64,000 nt of DNA from an uncultured Serinicoccus sp. (GTDB lineage: Bacteria; Actinomycetota; Actinomycetes; Actinomycetales; Dermatophilaceae): positions 124,001 through 188,000 of the forward strand of contig NZ_CANKYH010000002.1 in the NCBI RefSeq assembly GCF_947487915.1, read 5' to 3'. Below the pieces are notes generated by a model, which had not been told where the DNA came from, did not search any database, and was given only the letters and a program-made list of their open reading frames with translations. Each line of letters starts with the position of its first letter. Within the stretch, counting starts at the first letter, position 1. Shown piece by piece: positions 53,180-62,158 of this stretch. The position numbers and the translations under genes were made by a program.

Positions 53180-53243
53180 CCCACGACCGTGCTGGTGAGG
53201 GCGCCGCCGAGCGGGATCGGCCGCGGGTGGGTGAGACCACCAC

Positions 53244-53312
53244 ATCATCCGGCCGATCGGGGTTTCGGCAAGAAATCATCCTGTTGGTGCTCGCATACGC
53301 CGTAAATCATCC
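53244..53312 (+). promoter_or_regulatory. Three ATCATCC direct repeats at 31-bp spacing upstream of kamA
   Basis: ATCATCC occurs at 53244, 53275 and 53306, exactly 31 bp apart (three helical turns). The last two are extended to AAATCATCC. The third lies directly before the -10 box TAGCAT (53314-53319), which is six bases before the ATG. In-phase repeats suit a multimeric regulator such as the Lrp/AsnC protein encoded at 55490. Confidence 0.6.
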
Positions 53313-53325
53313 GTAGCATGGCGCC

Positions 53326-54798
53326 ATGAGCGCACAGATCGAGCAGCCCTACATCTACCGTCGCCGCGAGCTGGTGGAGCCGGACTGGACCCGCTTCCCC
53401 GGCTGGGCCGACGTCACGCCGCAGCAGTGGGCCGACGTGCAGTGGCAACGGGTCAACTGCGTCAAGAACATCGGGCAGCTGCGGACGGTCATGGGGCCAC
53501 TGCTCGCCGAGGAGTTCTACGCCGACCTGCAGCGCGACCAGGAGCAGCGCGCGACCATGTCCATGCTGCTGCCGCCCCAGATGCTCAACACCATGGTCAG
53601 CGAGCCCACGTGGGTCGACGGTCGGATGCCGGCCGCGGGGGCCGACTTCACCGCCGCGTTCCTGGCCGACCCCGTGCGCCGCTACATGCTGCCGGTCTTC
53701 TCCGACCGGCGCACCGACTGGTCCAGCCACCCCTACGCCACCCGGGACAGCCTGCACGAGCACGACATGTGGGTCGCCGAGGGGCTGACCCACCGCTACC
53801 CCACCAAGGTGCTCGCGGAGATGCTCCCCACCTGCCCGCAGTACTGCGGTCACTGCACCCGGATGGACCTGGTGGGCAACTCGACCCCGACCGTCACCAA
53901 GCTCAAGCTGGCCGGCAAGCCGGTGGACCGGCACACCGCGATCCTGGACTACCTGCGCGCCACCCCGGGGGTGCGCGACGTCGTCGTCTCCGGCGGGGAC
54001 GTCGCGAACATGCCGTGGAAGAACCTCGAGTCCTGGCTCGACCAGCTGCTCGACATCGACTCCATCCGCGACGTCCGGCTCGCGACCAAGGCGCTCATGG
54101 GTATGCCGCAGCACTGGCTCGCCCCGGACACCGTCGAGGGCGTCGGTCGGGTCGCCCGCAAGGCCCGCGAGCGCGGTGTCGGGCTGGCCATCCACACCCA
54201 CATCAACGCCGCCCAGTCGGTGACCCCGCTGGTGGCCGAGGCGAGCAAGGTCATGCTGGAGGCGGGGATCCGCGACGTCCGCAACCAGGGCGTGCTCATG
54301 CGCGGGGTCAACGACACGTCCGCGCAGCTGCTGGACCTGTGCTTCGCCATGTCCGACGAGGCGATGATCACGCCGTACTACTTCTACATGTGCGACATGA
54401 TCCCGTTCAGCGAGCACTGGCGGGTCTCCCTGGCCCACGCCCAGCACCTGCAGCACTCGATGCTGGGCTACCTCCCGGGCTTCGCCACCCCGCGCATCGT
54501 CTGCGACGTGCCCTTCGTCGGCAAGCGCTGGGTCCACCAGGTCGACACCTACGACACCGAGCGCGGCATCTCCTACTGGCGCAAGAACTACCGCACCTCC
54601 ATCGAGGGTGAGGACGTCGACGTCACCAGCGCCGAGTACGTCTACTACGACCCCATCGACACCCTGCCGACCAGCGGCCAGGACTGGTGGCGTCGCGAGG
54701 CCGCCGAGGTGCACGGCACCGACGAGGCCGGCCAGCAGGAGAAGGCGCAGGAGGCCGCCGCGGCCTCCCGCCGGGCCTCGGTCGACCAGCTCGCCTGA
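53326..54798 (+). CDS. kamA: Lysine 2,3-aminomutase (KamA family radical SAM)
   Basis: A 490-residue radical SAM and PLP enzyme. The cluster motif is CPQYCGHC (about residues 170-177), followed by VVVSGGDVANMPW and the PLP region near IVCDVPFVGKRW. It converts L-lysine to beta-lysine, or acts on glutamate in some relatives. No other lysine-fermentation genes or beta-lysine acetyltransferase are in the window. The start is leaderless behind an unusual operator array. A Glu/Ala-rich tail of about 30 residues ends the protein. Confidence 0.9.
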   Translation: MSAQIEQPYIYRRRELVEPDWTRFPGWADVTPQQWADVQWQRVNCVKNIGQLRTVMGPLLAEEFYADLQRDQEQRATMSMLLPPQMLNTMVSEPTWVDGRMPAAGADFTAAFLADPVRRYMLPVFSDRRTDWSSHPYATRDSLHEHDMWVAEGLTHRYPTKVLAEMLPTCPQYCGHCTRMDLVGNSTPTVTKLKLAGKPVDRHTAILDYLRATPGVRDVVVSGGDVANMPWKNLESWLDQLLDIDSIRDVRLATKALMGMPQHWLAPDTVEGVGRVARKARERGVGLAIHTHINAAQSVTPLVAEASKVMLEAGIRDVRNQGVLMRGVNDTSAQLLDLCFAMSDEAMITPYYFYMCDMIPFSEHWRVSLAHAQHLQHSMLGYLPGFATPRIVCDVPFVGKRWVHQVDTYDTERGISYWRKNYRTSIEGEDVDVTSAEYVYYDPIDTLPTSGQDWWRREAAEVHGTDEAGQQEKAQEAAAASRRASVDQLA

Positions 54799-54800
54799 GC

Positions 54801-54921
54801 GGCAACCATTCGCGACGCTCGGTGGGTCGCAGGGCAACCATTCGCGACGCTCGGTGGCCCGCAGGGCAACCATTCGCGACGCTCGGTGGGTCGCAGGGCA
54901 ACCCTTCGCGACGCTCGGTGG
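54801..54921 (+). repeat. 32-bp tandem repeat array (3.8 units)
   Basis: Units start at 54801, 54833, 54865 and 54897 and begin GGCAACCATTCGCGACGCTC. Units 1 and 3 are identical, unit 2 differs at two positions, and unit 4 is partial and runs into CGACGCTC-GGTGGT-GAGCGTCG (54909-54930), a perfect 8-bp hairpin. GCGAC...GTCGC inside units 1 and 3 can form a small stem. It lies in the 147-bp gap between kamA and ybaK. Confidence 0.9.
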
Positions 54922-54945
54922 TGAGCGTCGGCATACCCTGACGTC

Positions 54946-55443
54946 GTGGCGACGAAGAAGCAGTCCGGGGGCACTCCGGCGACGGTCGCGCTCGACCGTG
55001 CCGGGGTCCGGTATGCCGTGCGGGCCTACGAGCACGACCCCTCGGCCGAGTCCTTCGGGCTGGAGGCGGCGCAGGCCCTGGGCGTCGAGCCGGAGCGGGT
55101 CTTCAAGACGCTGCTGGTCGCCGTGGACGGCGGCCTGGCCGTCGGGATCGTCCCCGTCGTCGCCCAGCTCGACCTCAAGGCGATGGCGGGCGCGCTGGCG
55201 ACGAAGAAGGTCACCATGGCCGACCCGCGGGTGGCCGAGCGCGTGACCGGCTACGTCGTCGGGGGCATCAGCCCGCTGGGGCAGAAGCGAGCGCTGCCCA
55301 CCGTCCTGGACGCCTCCGCGACGGGGTATGCCTCCGTGCTGGTCAGCGGGGGCCGGCGCGGCCTGGACCTCGAGCTGGCGCCGGCGGACCTGCAGCGACT
55401 GACGCACGCCTCGGTCGCGCGGATCGCGCGTCCGGGCCGCTGA
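54946..55443 (+). CDS. ybaK: Cys-tRNA(Pro)/Cys-tRNA(Cys) deacylase YbaK
   Basis: A 165-residue editing protein of the YbaK/ProX group: FKTLLVAVDGG, the catalytic-region lysines in KAMAGALATKKVTMAD, GYVVGGISPLGQKRALPT and VLVSGGRRGLDLELAP. It removes mis-charged Cys from tRNA(Pro). TACCCT six bases before the GTG indicates a leaderless start. Confidence 0.92.
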   Translation: MATKKQSGGTPATVALDRAGVRYAVRAYEHDPSAESFGLEAAQALGVEPERVFKTLLVAVDGGLAVGIVPVVAQLDLKAMAGALATKKVTMADPRVAERVTGYVVGGISPLGQKRALPTVLDASATGYASVLVSGGRRGLDLELAPADLQRLTHASVARIARPGR

Positions 55444-55489
55444 CAGCGCCCTCGGTCAGGCACGCGGGGCCCGGGGCACCGGGGCCGGG

Positions 55490-55954
55490 TCAGGGAGTCG
55501 TGGGGAGCTCGTGCGGCAGGGCGCCGAGGCGGTCCTCCCACGGCGTGGACAGCACGATCGTGGTGTTGGTGGAGCAGGAGCCCTCCTGCCGGATCCGGCC
55601 GAGCAGCTCCTCGAGGTCCTGGGGGCGGGGCACCCGGATGAGCAGGACGTAGTTCTCGTCGCCGGCGACCGACCAGCACGCCACGATCTCCTCGATGTGG
55701 GCCAGCCGCTCGGGGATGTCGTCGTCGTCGGAGGGGTCGAAGGGGGTGACCGACATGAGGGCCGTGAGGGGCAGCCCGACCGAGGCGTAGTCGACGACGG
55801 CCCGGTAGCCGGTGATGATGCCGCGCTCCTCCAGCCGCTTGACCCGCTGGTGCACCGCCGACGTGGACAGCCCCACCTGCCGACCGAGGTCGGCGAAGCT
55901 GATCCGACCGTCCTGGGCCAGGACGGTGACGATGTGGCGATCTAGCGGCTCCAT
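55490..55954 (-). CDS. Lrp/AsnC family transcriptional regulator
   Basis: A 154-residue regulator: a helix-turn-helix (residues 5-50, FADLGRQVGLSTSAVHQRVKRLEERGII) and an RAM ligand domain (VACWSVAGDENYVLLIRVP). Members respond to amino acids and bind spaced repeats as octamers. Being two genes from kamA, it is a good candidate to bind the ATCATCC repeats. TAGGGT is seven bases before the ATG. Confidence 0.92.
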   Translation of the reverse strand: MEPLDRHIVTVLAQDGRISFADLGRQVGLSTSAVHQRVKRLEERGIITGYRAVVDYASVGLPLTALMSVTPFDPSDDDDIPERLAHIEEIVACWSVAGDENYVLLIRVPRPQDLEELLGRIRQEGSCSTNTTIVLSTPWEDRLGALPHELPTTP

Positions 55955-55964
55955 GGGGGCAACC

Positions 55965-56210
55965 CTAGTGCCGGGCGCCCCGCCCTCGTCCCTCCCCGCG
56001 CTCGCCGCGCGAGGTCATGAGCAGCGCCACCACCGTCGCCGCGAGCACGAGGGTGGGCAGGCTCAGCCGCAGCACCGTCGCGTAGTCGGGTCCGGGCGGC
56101 CGGGTGAGCGGGTTGTCGCCGGCCGCCGTCTCCCACCACGGCCCGAAGAGCAGGACCGCCGAGACCAGCAGCACCCCGGCGAGGAGCAGCAGCGGGCGTC
56201 TGCGAGGCAT
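55965..56210 (-). CDS. Small membrane protein, unknown function
   Basis: An 81-residue protein with two hydrophobic helices (LLLLAGVLLVSAVLLFG; LPTLVLAATVVALLM) and a basic tail. TAGCGT five bases before the ATG supports translation. Its position between the AsnC-type gene and the exonuclease recalls small membrane genes near Rv2091c, but no family is assigned. Confidence 0.6.
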   Translation of the reverse strand: MPRRRPLLLLAGVLLVSAVLLFGPWWETAAGDNPLTRPPGPDYATVLRLSLPTLVLAATVVALLMTSRGERGEGRGRGARH

Positions 56211-56245
56211 ACCTCACGCTAACCCACACCACTAGGGTGAGGCCC

Positions 56246-57214
56246 ATGACGACCTCCTCCGAGGCGACCGCGGACGTCGACGTCGCACCGCCGCAGCTGC
56301 TGCTCCTCGACACCGCCTCGCTGTACTTCCGGGCGTTCTACGGGATGAAGGACCTGCGCGAGGCGCCCGACGGGACCCCGACCAACGCGGTCCGCGGGCT
56401 GCTCGACATGGTCGCCACGCTGGTGGGGCGCTTCTCCCCCACCCACCTGGCCTGCTGCTGGGACGACGACTGGCGTCCGGACTTCCGCGTGCAGGCCATC
56501 CCGTCCTACAAGTCTCACCGTCTGGTCGAGGGTTCGGGGGACAAGGAGGAGGCTCCACCTGAGCTCGAGGTCCAGGTGCCCATCCTGCGGCAGGTGCTCG
56601 AGGCGGTCGGCTTCCCGGTGCTGGGGGCGCCGGGCTACGAGGCCGACGACGTCATCGGCACGCTCACGGCACGGCACCACGGCCGCCTGCCGGTGGGCGT
56701 CGTGACCGGGGACCGCGACCTCTTCCAGCTCGTGGACGACGGGGCCGGCGTCACGGTGGTCTACACCGCCAAGCAGGGCGTGCGCGACGCCGAGGAGATC
56801 CATCAGGCCGACCTGCGGCGACGGTATGCCGTACCGACCGGGCGCGCGTACGCCGAGATGTCGATGCTGCGCGGGGACACCTCCGACGGGCTCCCCGGGG
56901 TCAAAGGGATCGGCGAGAAGACCGCTGCTGCGCTCATCGAGCAGTACGGCACCCTGGCCGCGCTGCGCGAGGCGGTCGACTCCGGAGACCCGGCGATCAA
57001 GGGAGCGCGGCGGACCAACCTCGAGGCGGGCGCGGCCTACCTCGACGCCGCGCCCCGGGTGGTCCTCGTCGCCCACGACGCCCCCGTGGCCGACGTGCCG
57101 CTCACCCTCCCACGAGAGCTGGCCGACCCCGGGACCCTGCACCAGCTCGTCGAGACCTACGACCTGGGCAACCCGGTCGCGCGCCTGCTGGCCGCCCTGA
57201 GCATCGCTCCCTGA
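56246..57214 (+). CDS. 5'-3' exonuclease (PolA N-terminal/FEN-like)
   Basis: A 322-residue protein: LLLDTASLYFRAFYG, GYEADDVIGTLTAR, VTGDRDLFQLVDD and GDTSDGLPGVKGIGEKTA with the helix-hairpin-helix. It is a stand-alone flap/5' exonuclease equal to Rv2090, whose neighbourhood also holds helY and tat genes. TAGGGT seven bases upstream indicates a leaderless ATG. Confidence 0.92.
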   Translation: MTTSSEATADVDVAPPQLLLLDTASLYFRAFYGMKDLREAPDGTPTNAVRGLLDMVATLVGRFSPTHLACCWDDDWRPDFRVQAIPSYKSHRLVEGSGDKEEAPPELEVQVPILRQVLEAVGFPVLGAPGYEADDVIGTLTARHHGRLPVGVVTGDRDLFQLVDDGAGVTVVYTAKQGVRDAEEIHQADLRRRYAVPTGRAYAEMSMLRGDTSDGLPGVKGIGEKTAAALIEQYGTLAALREAVDSGDPAIKGARRTNLEAGAAYLDAAPRVVLVAHDAPVADVPLTLPRELADPGTLHQLVETYDLGNPVARLLAALSIAP

Positions 57215-57263
57215 GGGCGCCGCGACCCAGGGGCCACCCAGGTGCGCGCCCTACCGTGGTCGG

Positions 57264-57917
57264 GTGAGGACCAGCACGAGGCCAGACCCGGTGCCGCTCG
57301 TGGCCGACGACCCGCGCCCGGTCGGGTGGCCCGCGGGGCTGATGCTGCTCGGCGGCCTCGGCTTCGTGTCCGTCTACGTCGTCGCGGTGCTCAGCACCCG
57401 GGGTCAGAGCATCGACAGCGGGGTCATGGACGCCGTGACGGTGACCGGATCCCGGCACGACCTGCTCAGCAGTCTCCTGCCCAACCCCTACCTGCTCCTC
57501 GCCCTGGCGCTCGGGCTCGGTGCCCTCGCGCTGCTGCGCCACGTGCGGACCGGGCTCGCGGTGCTCGTCGCGGTGCCGCTGCTGGTGGCCTCCACCCAGG
57601 TGCTCAAGGACGTGCTGCCGCGCCCGCAGCTCGCCGACGCGTGGGCCATGGCCAACTCCCTGCCCAGCGGCCACACCGGTGCGGCCCTCGCGCTCGCGCT
57701 CGCGCTGCTGCTGGTCAGTCCGCGCCGCCTGCGGCCCGTGGCGGCACTCGTCGGCACCGTGGTCAGCCTCTGGATGGGGGCGCTGGTCGTGCTGCTGGGC
57801 TTCCACCGGCCCAGCGACGTGCTGGCCTCGGCGTTCCTCGCCGTCGGAGCAGGTGGTCTGGGCCTGCTGGTCCGGGGGCGTGCGCCCGGCTCGATGACCC
57901 GGCGCCTTCCCGGGTGA
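57264..57917 (+). CDS. PAP2 family phosphatase
   Basis: A 217-residue membrane phosphatase with about five helices. KDVLPRP, NSLPSGHTG and GFHRPSDVLAS are the three PAP2 motifs, the last being a shortened form. It dephosphorylates a lipid phosphate. The leaderless GTG follows TACCGT by six bases. Confidence 0.85.
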   Translation: MRTSTRPDPVPLVADDPRPVGWPAGLMLLGGLGFVSVYVVAVLSTRGQSIDSGVMDAVTVTGSRHDLLSSLLPNPYLLLALALGLGALALLRHVRTGLAVLVAVPLLVASTQVLKDVLPRPQLADAWAMANSLPSGHTGAALALALALLLVSPRRLRPVAALVGTVVSLWMGALVVLLGFHRPSDVLASAFLAVGAGGLGLLVRGRAPGSMTRRLPG

Positions 57918-57933
57918 GGACGATCGCGGCTGG

Positions 57934-59142
57934 TCAGCCGACCCGCTCGAAGACGGCAGCCAGCCCCTGGCCGCCGCCGATGCACATCGTCTCGAGGGCG
58001 TAACGGCCCTCGCGTCGCCGCAGCTCGTGCGCCAGGGTGGCGAGGATCCGGGCGCCGGTCGCGCCGACCGGGTGGCCGAGCGAGATGCCCGACCCGTTGA
58101 CGTTGAGCCGCTCCCAGCTGGTCGGGTCCTCCATCCCCCAGGCCTTCAGCACGGCGAGCGCCTGCGCGGCGAACGCCTCGTTGAGCTCGACGAGGTCGAG
58201 GTCGGCGAGCGTGAGGCCGGCCCGCTCGAGCGCCGCGGCGCTGGCCGGGACCGGGCCGATGCCCATCGTCTCCGGGGCGACGCCGGCGACGGCCCACGAC
58301 CGCAGGGCCAGCATCGGGGTCAGGCCCAGCTCGTCGGCCCGCTCGCGGGTGGTGACGACGCACAGGGCGGCGGCGTCGTTCTGTCCGCTGGCGTTGCCGG
58401 CGGTCACCGTGGCCTCCGGGTCCTGGCGGCCCATGATCGGGCGCAGCCCGGCGAGGGTGTCGGGTGTCGTGTCGGGGCGGATGTGCTCGTCGGCGTCCAC
58501 GGTGGTGGTGGCGCCTCGTCGCCCGGGGACCTGCACCGGCACGATCTCGTCGGCGAAACGGCCCTCGCGCTGCGCCGCGGCGGCCACCTGGTGGGAGCGG
58601 TGGGCCAGCTCGTCCTGGGCCTCCCGGGAGATGCCGTGCTCGCGCCGCAGGTTCTCGGCCGTCTCGATCATCCCGCCCGGGATGGGGTGGTGCTCGCCGC
58701 CGGCGGTGGCCCGGGCGCGGGCGAGCCGGTCGGCAAGCTGGACGTCCGCCCGCACCCCTTGCCGCAGCAGCGCGTAGTGCTCGACCTGGCTCATCGACTC
58801 CGCTCCCCCGGCGACGACGAGCCGGCTCCCGCCGCCGGCGACCTGCGCGGCCGCGGTGAGGACCGCCTGCAGGCCGGACCCGCACCGCCGGTCGAGCTGC
58901 ATACCCGGTGCGGAGTCGAGGCCTGCGTTGAGCGCGAGGATGCGCCCGAGCGCGGGGATCTCCCCGGAGGGGTTCGCGTTGCCGACGATCACGTCGTCGA
59001 CCTGGCCGTCCTGCAGACCGGTCCGCTCGAGGAGAGCGCTCAGCAGCTGGGTGCCGAGGTCCGCGGCGGACAACGGGGCCAGGCTGCCGAGGAAGCCCCC
59101 GACGGGGGTGCGCAACGGGGAGCAGATGACGATCTCGGGCAT
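57934..59142 (-). CDS. Acetyl-CoA C-acetyltransferase (thiolase)
   Basis: A 402-residue biosynthetic/degradative thiolase. The nucleophile Cys is in LDRRCGSGLQ, with VELNEAFAAQ, GHPVGATGARI and the C-terminal Cys in MCIGGGQGLA. It joins two acetyl-CoA or cleaves 3-oxoacyl-CoA. TAGAGT lies six bases before the ATG. Confidence 0.95.
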   Translation of the reverse strand: MPEIVICSPLRTPVGGFLGSLAPLSAADLGTQLLSALLERTGLQDGQVDDVIVGNANPSGEIPALGRILALNAGLDSAPGMQLDRRCGSGLQAVLTAAAQVAGGGSRLVVAGGAESMSQVEHYALLRQGVRADVQLADRLARARATAGGEHHPIPGGMIETAENLRREHGISREAQDELAHRSHQVAAAAQREGRFADEIVPVQVPGRRGATTTVDADEHIRPDTTPDTLAGLRPIMGRQDPEATVTAGNASGQNDAAALCVVTTRERADELGLTPMLALRSWAVAGVAPETMGIGPVPASAAALERAGLTLADLDLVELNEAFAAQALAVLKAWGMEDPTSWERLNVNGSGISLGHPVGATGARILATLAHELRRREGRYALETMCIGGGQGLAAVFERVG

Positions 59143-59159
59143 GGCCGCACTCTAACCGC

Positions 59160-59181
59160 GCACCGGACGCGCGTCCGGTGC
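59160..59181 (-). terminator. 22-bp perfect palindrome downstream of helY
   Basis: GCACCGGACGC followed directly by its complement forms a perfect 22-bp palindrome. It lies ten bases after the helY stop and before the thiolase start, so it probably terminates helY. Confidence 0.6.
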
Positions 59182-59191
59182 AGGGATGGGC

Positions 59192-62143
59192 TCAGTCGAG
59201 GCGGTCGGCGGCGACGACGCCGCGCAGCATCGCGGCGGAGGCGCGGCGGGCCGTGGCGGCGACGTCCTCGTCGGCCGCGTGGGTGATCTGGCCGAGCAGG
59301 TCGACGACCTGCTTGGCCCGGCGCACGAAGTCACCGGCCGACAGGTCGCCCGAGCGCAGCACCTCCTCCAGGCCGCGGCCGGAGGCCCACCGGTGGACCA
59401 TCCAGGTGATCCCGGGGTCCAGCTCGCGGTCGCCGGTGAGGTTGTGCGCGAGCTTGCCGGCCTGCACCTCGGTCCAGATCGAGCCCATCTCGCCCAGCGC
59501 CTCGGCCACCTCGACGCTCGGCGTCGGCGGGTCGCCCGGCTCGTCGCCGCGCGACTCGTGCACGAGCGCGGAGACCACCGACGCGAGGTCCGCCGGGGTG
59601 AGCCGGCGCCACGTCCCGCGGCGCAGCGCCTCGGCGGCGACGAGGTCGAGCTCGGTGTAGATCCGGCGCAGCCGCTGGCCCTCCCCGGTCACCTCCTGAC
59701 CGTCCTCGCTGAGGTAGCCCATCGCCGAGAGCAGGTCGCAGATCCGCTCGAAGGTCGCCGCCAGGGTGTTCGTGCGGTGGGTCACCCGCCGCTGCAGGTC
59801 GTCGGTCTCCTTGCGCAGCGTCCACCACCGCGCCGCCCACCGGGCGTGGTCTTCGCGCTCCGGGCAGCTGTGGCAGGGGTGCGCGGCCAGCGCGGCCCGC
59901 AGCTCGTCGACCTGTGCCGCCGTCCCCTCGGGTATGCCGTCCCGCCCGCGCCCGGACGACGTCCGCCCGGGCACCGGCTCGTGGACGGTGGAGCGCAGCG
60001 CCGCGGCGAGGTCCTTGCGCGCCTTGGGACTGCGCTCGTTGAAGTGCTTGGGCACCGTGAGAGTGCCGATGACCTCGGGGACGTCCCGGAAGCCCGGGAT
60101 GGTCAGCCGCTGCACCCGACCGCTGGACGTGACGACCGTCGGCTCCGGGCCGGCGCCCCGGGCGCCCCGGACGACCACCGCCATCGTGCCGTGCCGCCCG
60201 CCGTCGAGCTGGATGACCTGACCGCGCTCGAGCTCCTCCAGCGCCTGACCGATGTCGCTGCGCCGCTGGGCCTGCCGGGTGCGGGCGGCCTTCTTCTCGA
60301 CCTCGGAGAGCTGGTGACGCAGGCGGCCGTACTCCCGGAAGTCCCCACGGTCGCAGACCATGGACTCGGCATACCCCTCCAGCGCCTCGGTGTTGTAGCG
60401 GATCTGGGTGGTGAGCCCGACGACGGACCGGTCGGCCTGGAACTGCGCGAAGCTCGCCTGGAGCAGCTCGTGGGCGCGGTCGCGACCGTACTGCGCGACG
60501 AGGTTGACCGCCATGTTGGAGCTGGGCCGGAAGGAGCTGCGCAGCGGGTAGGTCCGGGTCGAGGCCAGCCCGGCGACGTCCATCGGGTCTGTCCCGCGGC
60601 GCCACAGCACCACGGCGTGGCCCTCGACGTCGATGCCGCGGCGCCCGGCCCGGCCGGTGAGCTGGGTGTACTCCGCCGGGGTGACCGGGGCGTGCTCCTC
60701 GCCGTTGAACTTCACCAGCTTCTCCAGCACCACCGTGCGGGCCGGCATGTTGATGCCGAGCGCGAGCGTCTCGGTCGCGAAGACCGAGCGCACCTGCCCG
60801 GCGGTGAAGAGCTCCTCGACGACCTCGCGGAAGAGCGGCAGCATGCCGGCATGGTGCGCGGCGTAGCCGCGGGAGAGCCCCTCCACGAAGTCGTGGTAGC
60901 CCAGCACCCCCAGGTCGGCCGGGTCGACCTCGGCGACCCGTTCGGCGACCAGGGCCCGGATCGTCTGGCCCTGCTCCTCGGGGATGAGTCGGGTGCCACG
61001 GCCCAGCAGCTGCTGGACGGCGCCGTCGCACCCGGCCCGGCTGAAGATGAAGGTGATGGCCGGCAGCAGCCCGTCGCGGTCGAGCCGGTCGATGACCTGC
61101 GCGCGGCTCGCCACGCCCCCGGGCAGCGACCCGCGGGAGAAGCCCGCGTCTCCCACACCGCCGGTGCCCCCGCCGCCCGCGCCCCGGGCGTCGTCGTAGC
61201 GACGGGACCGCCCGGTATGCCGTGACCCCCGCTGCTCGCGTCCGCCGCCCCCGCGCCCGCCACCCGAGCGCCCCCCGCCCGAGCGACCGCGGCCACGTGG
61301 GTCGCCCCGCCGGCCCCGGGGGCCACCGGCGTCGTCGCGCCGCCAGCCGCCGTCGGCCCGGGCCGAGCGCTCGGCGGCGGAGATGCCCTGCAGCAGCTCG
61401 GGGTTGACCCGGGTCGTCCCGTCGACCCCGGGGACGGCCCGCAGCCCGTCGGTGACGAAGAGGTCGTAGAGCCGCTGGCCGACCATCATGTGCTGCCACA
61501 GCGGCACCGGCCGGTGCTCGGAGACGATGACCCGCAGCGAGTCCGCATCGCCCCGCCCCCGCACCTGCCGCAGCCAGTCGCCGAACTCCTCGGCGTTGCT
61601 GACCGTCGCCGACAGCGAGATGACCTGCACCGACTCGGGCAGGTGGATGATGACCTCCTCCCAGACCGCGCCGCGCCACCGGTCGGCGAGGTAGTGCACC
61701 TCGTCCATGATGACGAAGCCGAGCCCGGTCAGGGTGGGGGACGCGGCATACATCATGTTGCGCAGCACCTCGGTGGTCATGACGACCACCGGTGCCTCGC
61801 CGTTGATCGACGCGTCCCCGGTGAGCAGCCCGACGTTGGCGGACCCGTGCCGTGCCACGAGGTCGTGGTACTTCTGGTTCGACAGCGCCTTGATGGGGGT
61901 CGTGTAGAACGCCTTGCGCCCGGTCTCCAGGGCGAGCGCGACCGCGAACTCGCCGACCACGGTCTTGCCGGCACCGGTCGGCGCCGCGACGAGCACCCCG
62001 GCGCCCTCCTGCACGGCGTCGATGGCCTCGCGCTGGAAGTCGTCGAGCTCCAGGCCCAGGGTCTCGGTGAACCGCCCCGCAGGGGTGGCGGCACGCGAGG
62101 CCCGGGCGCGCGAGGCGGCGTAGCGTTCGGCGGGGCTGGGCAT
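59192..62143 (-). CDS. helY: DEAD/DEAH-box RNA helicase, HelY (Ski2/Mtr4-like)
   Basis: A 983-residue helicase. Walker A is APTGAGKT near residue 55, Walker B is MDEVHYL, then SLSATVSN, ATETLALGINMPAR and QLTGRAGRRGID. A C-terminal DSHCT-like domain follows. Between the two RecA domains (about residues 265-335) lies an Arg/Gly-rich insertion with RGRGRSGGGRSGGGRGGGG. It lies next to tat genes as Rv2092c does. The start is ATG 62143 with TAGCCT seven bases upstream. Confidence 0.93.
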   Translation of the reverse strand: MPSPAERYAASRARASRAATPAGRFTETLGLELDDFQREAIDAVQEGAGVLVAAPTGAGKTVVGEFAVALALETGRKAFYTTPIKALSNQKYHDLVARHGSANVGLLTGDASINGEAPVVVMTTEVLRNMMYAASPTLTGLGFVIMDEVHYLADRWRGAVWEEVIIHLPESVQVISLSATVSNAEEFGDWLRQVRGRGDADSLRVIVSEHRPVPLWQHMMVGQRLYDLFVTDGLRAVPGVDGTTRVNPELLQGISAAERSARADGGWRRDDAGGPRGRRGDPRGRGRSGGGRSGGGRGGGGREQRGSRHTGRSRRYDDARGAGGGGTGGVGDAGFSRGSLPGGVASRAQVIDRLDRDGLLPAITFIFSRAGCDGAVQQLLGRGTRLIPEEQGQTIRALVAERVAEVDPADLGVLGYHDFVEGLSRGYAAHHAGMLPLFREVVEELFTAGQVRSVFATETLALGINMPARTVVLEKLVKFNGEEHAPVTPAEYTQLTGRAGRRGIDVEGHAVVLWRRGTDPMDVAGLASTRTYPLRSSFRPSSNMAVNLVAQYGRDRAHELLQASFAQFQADRSVVGLTTQIRYNTEALEGYAESMVCDRGDFREYGRLRHQLSEVEKKAARTRQAQRRSDIGQALEELERGQVIQLDGGRHGTMAVVVRGARGAGPEPTVVTSSGRVQRLTIPGFRDVPEVIGTLTVPKHFNERSPKARKDLAAALRSTVHEPVPGRTSSGRGRDGIPEGTAAQVDELRAALAAHPCHSCPEREDHARWAARWWTLRKETDDLQRRVTHRTNTLAATFERICDLLSAMGYLSEDGQEVTGEGQRLRRIYTELDLVAAEALRRGTWRRLTPADLASVVSALVHESRGDEPGDPPTPSVEVAEALGEMGSIWTEVQAGKLAHNLTGDRELDPGITWMVHRWASGRGLEEVLRSGDLSAGDFVRRAKQVVDLLGQITHAADEDVAATARRASAAMLRGVVAADRLD

Positions 62144-62158
62144 ACCACCCAGGCTACG

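Noticed and set aside
53041..53325. Lysine riboswitch upstream of kamA
   Set aside because: Hairpins are present, but the conserved lysine-aptamer core words are not, and the promoter box lies six bases before the ATG.
54801..54930. CRISPR array
   Set aside because: The repeats are head-to-tail without spacers and no cas gene is nearby.
59160..59181. Restriction or integrase site because of the perfect 22-bp palindrome
   Set aside because: It lies just past a gene end like the other hairpins, with no nuclease or integrase gene nearby; a terminator is simpler.
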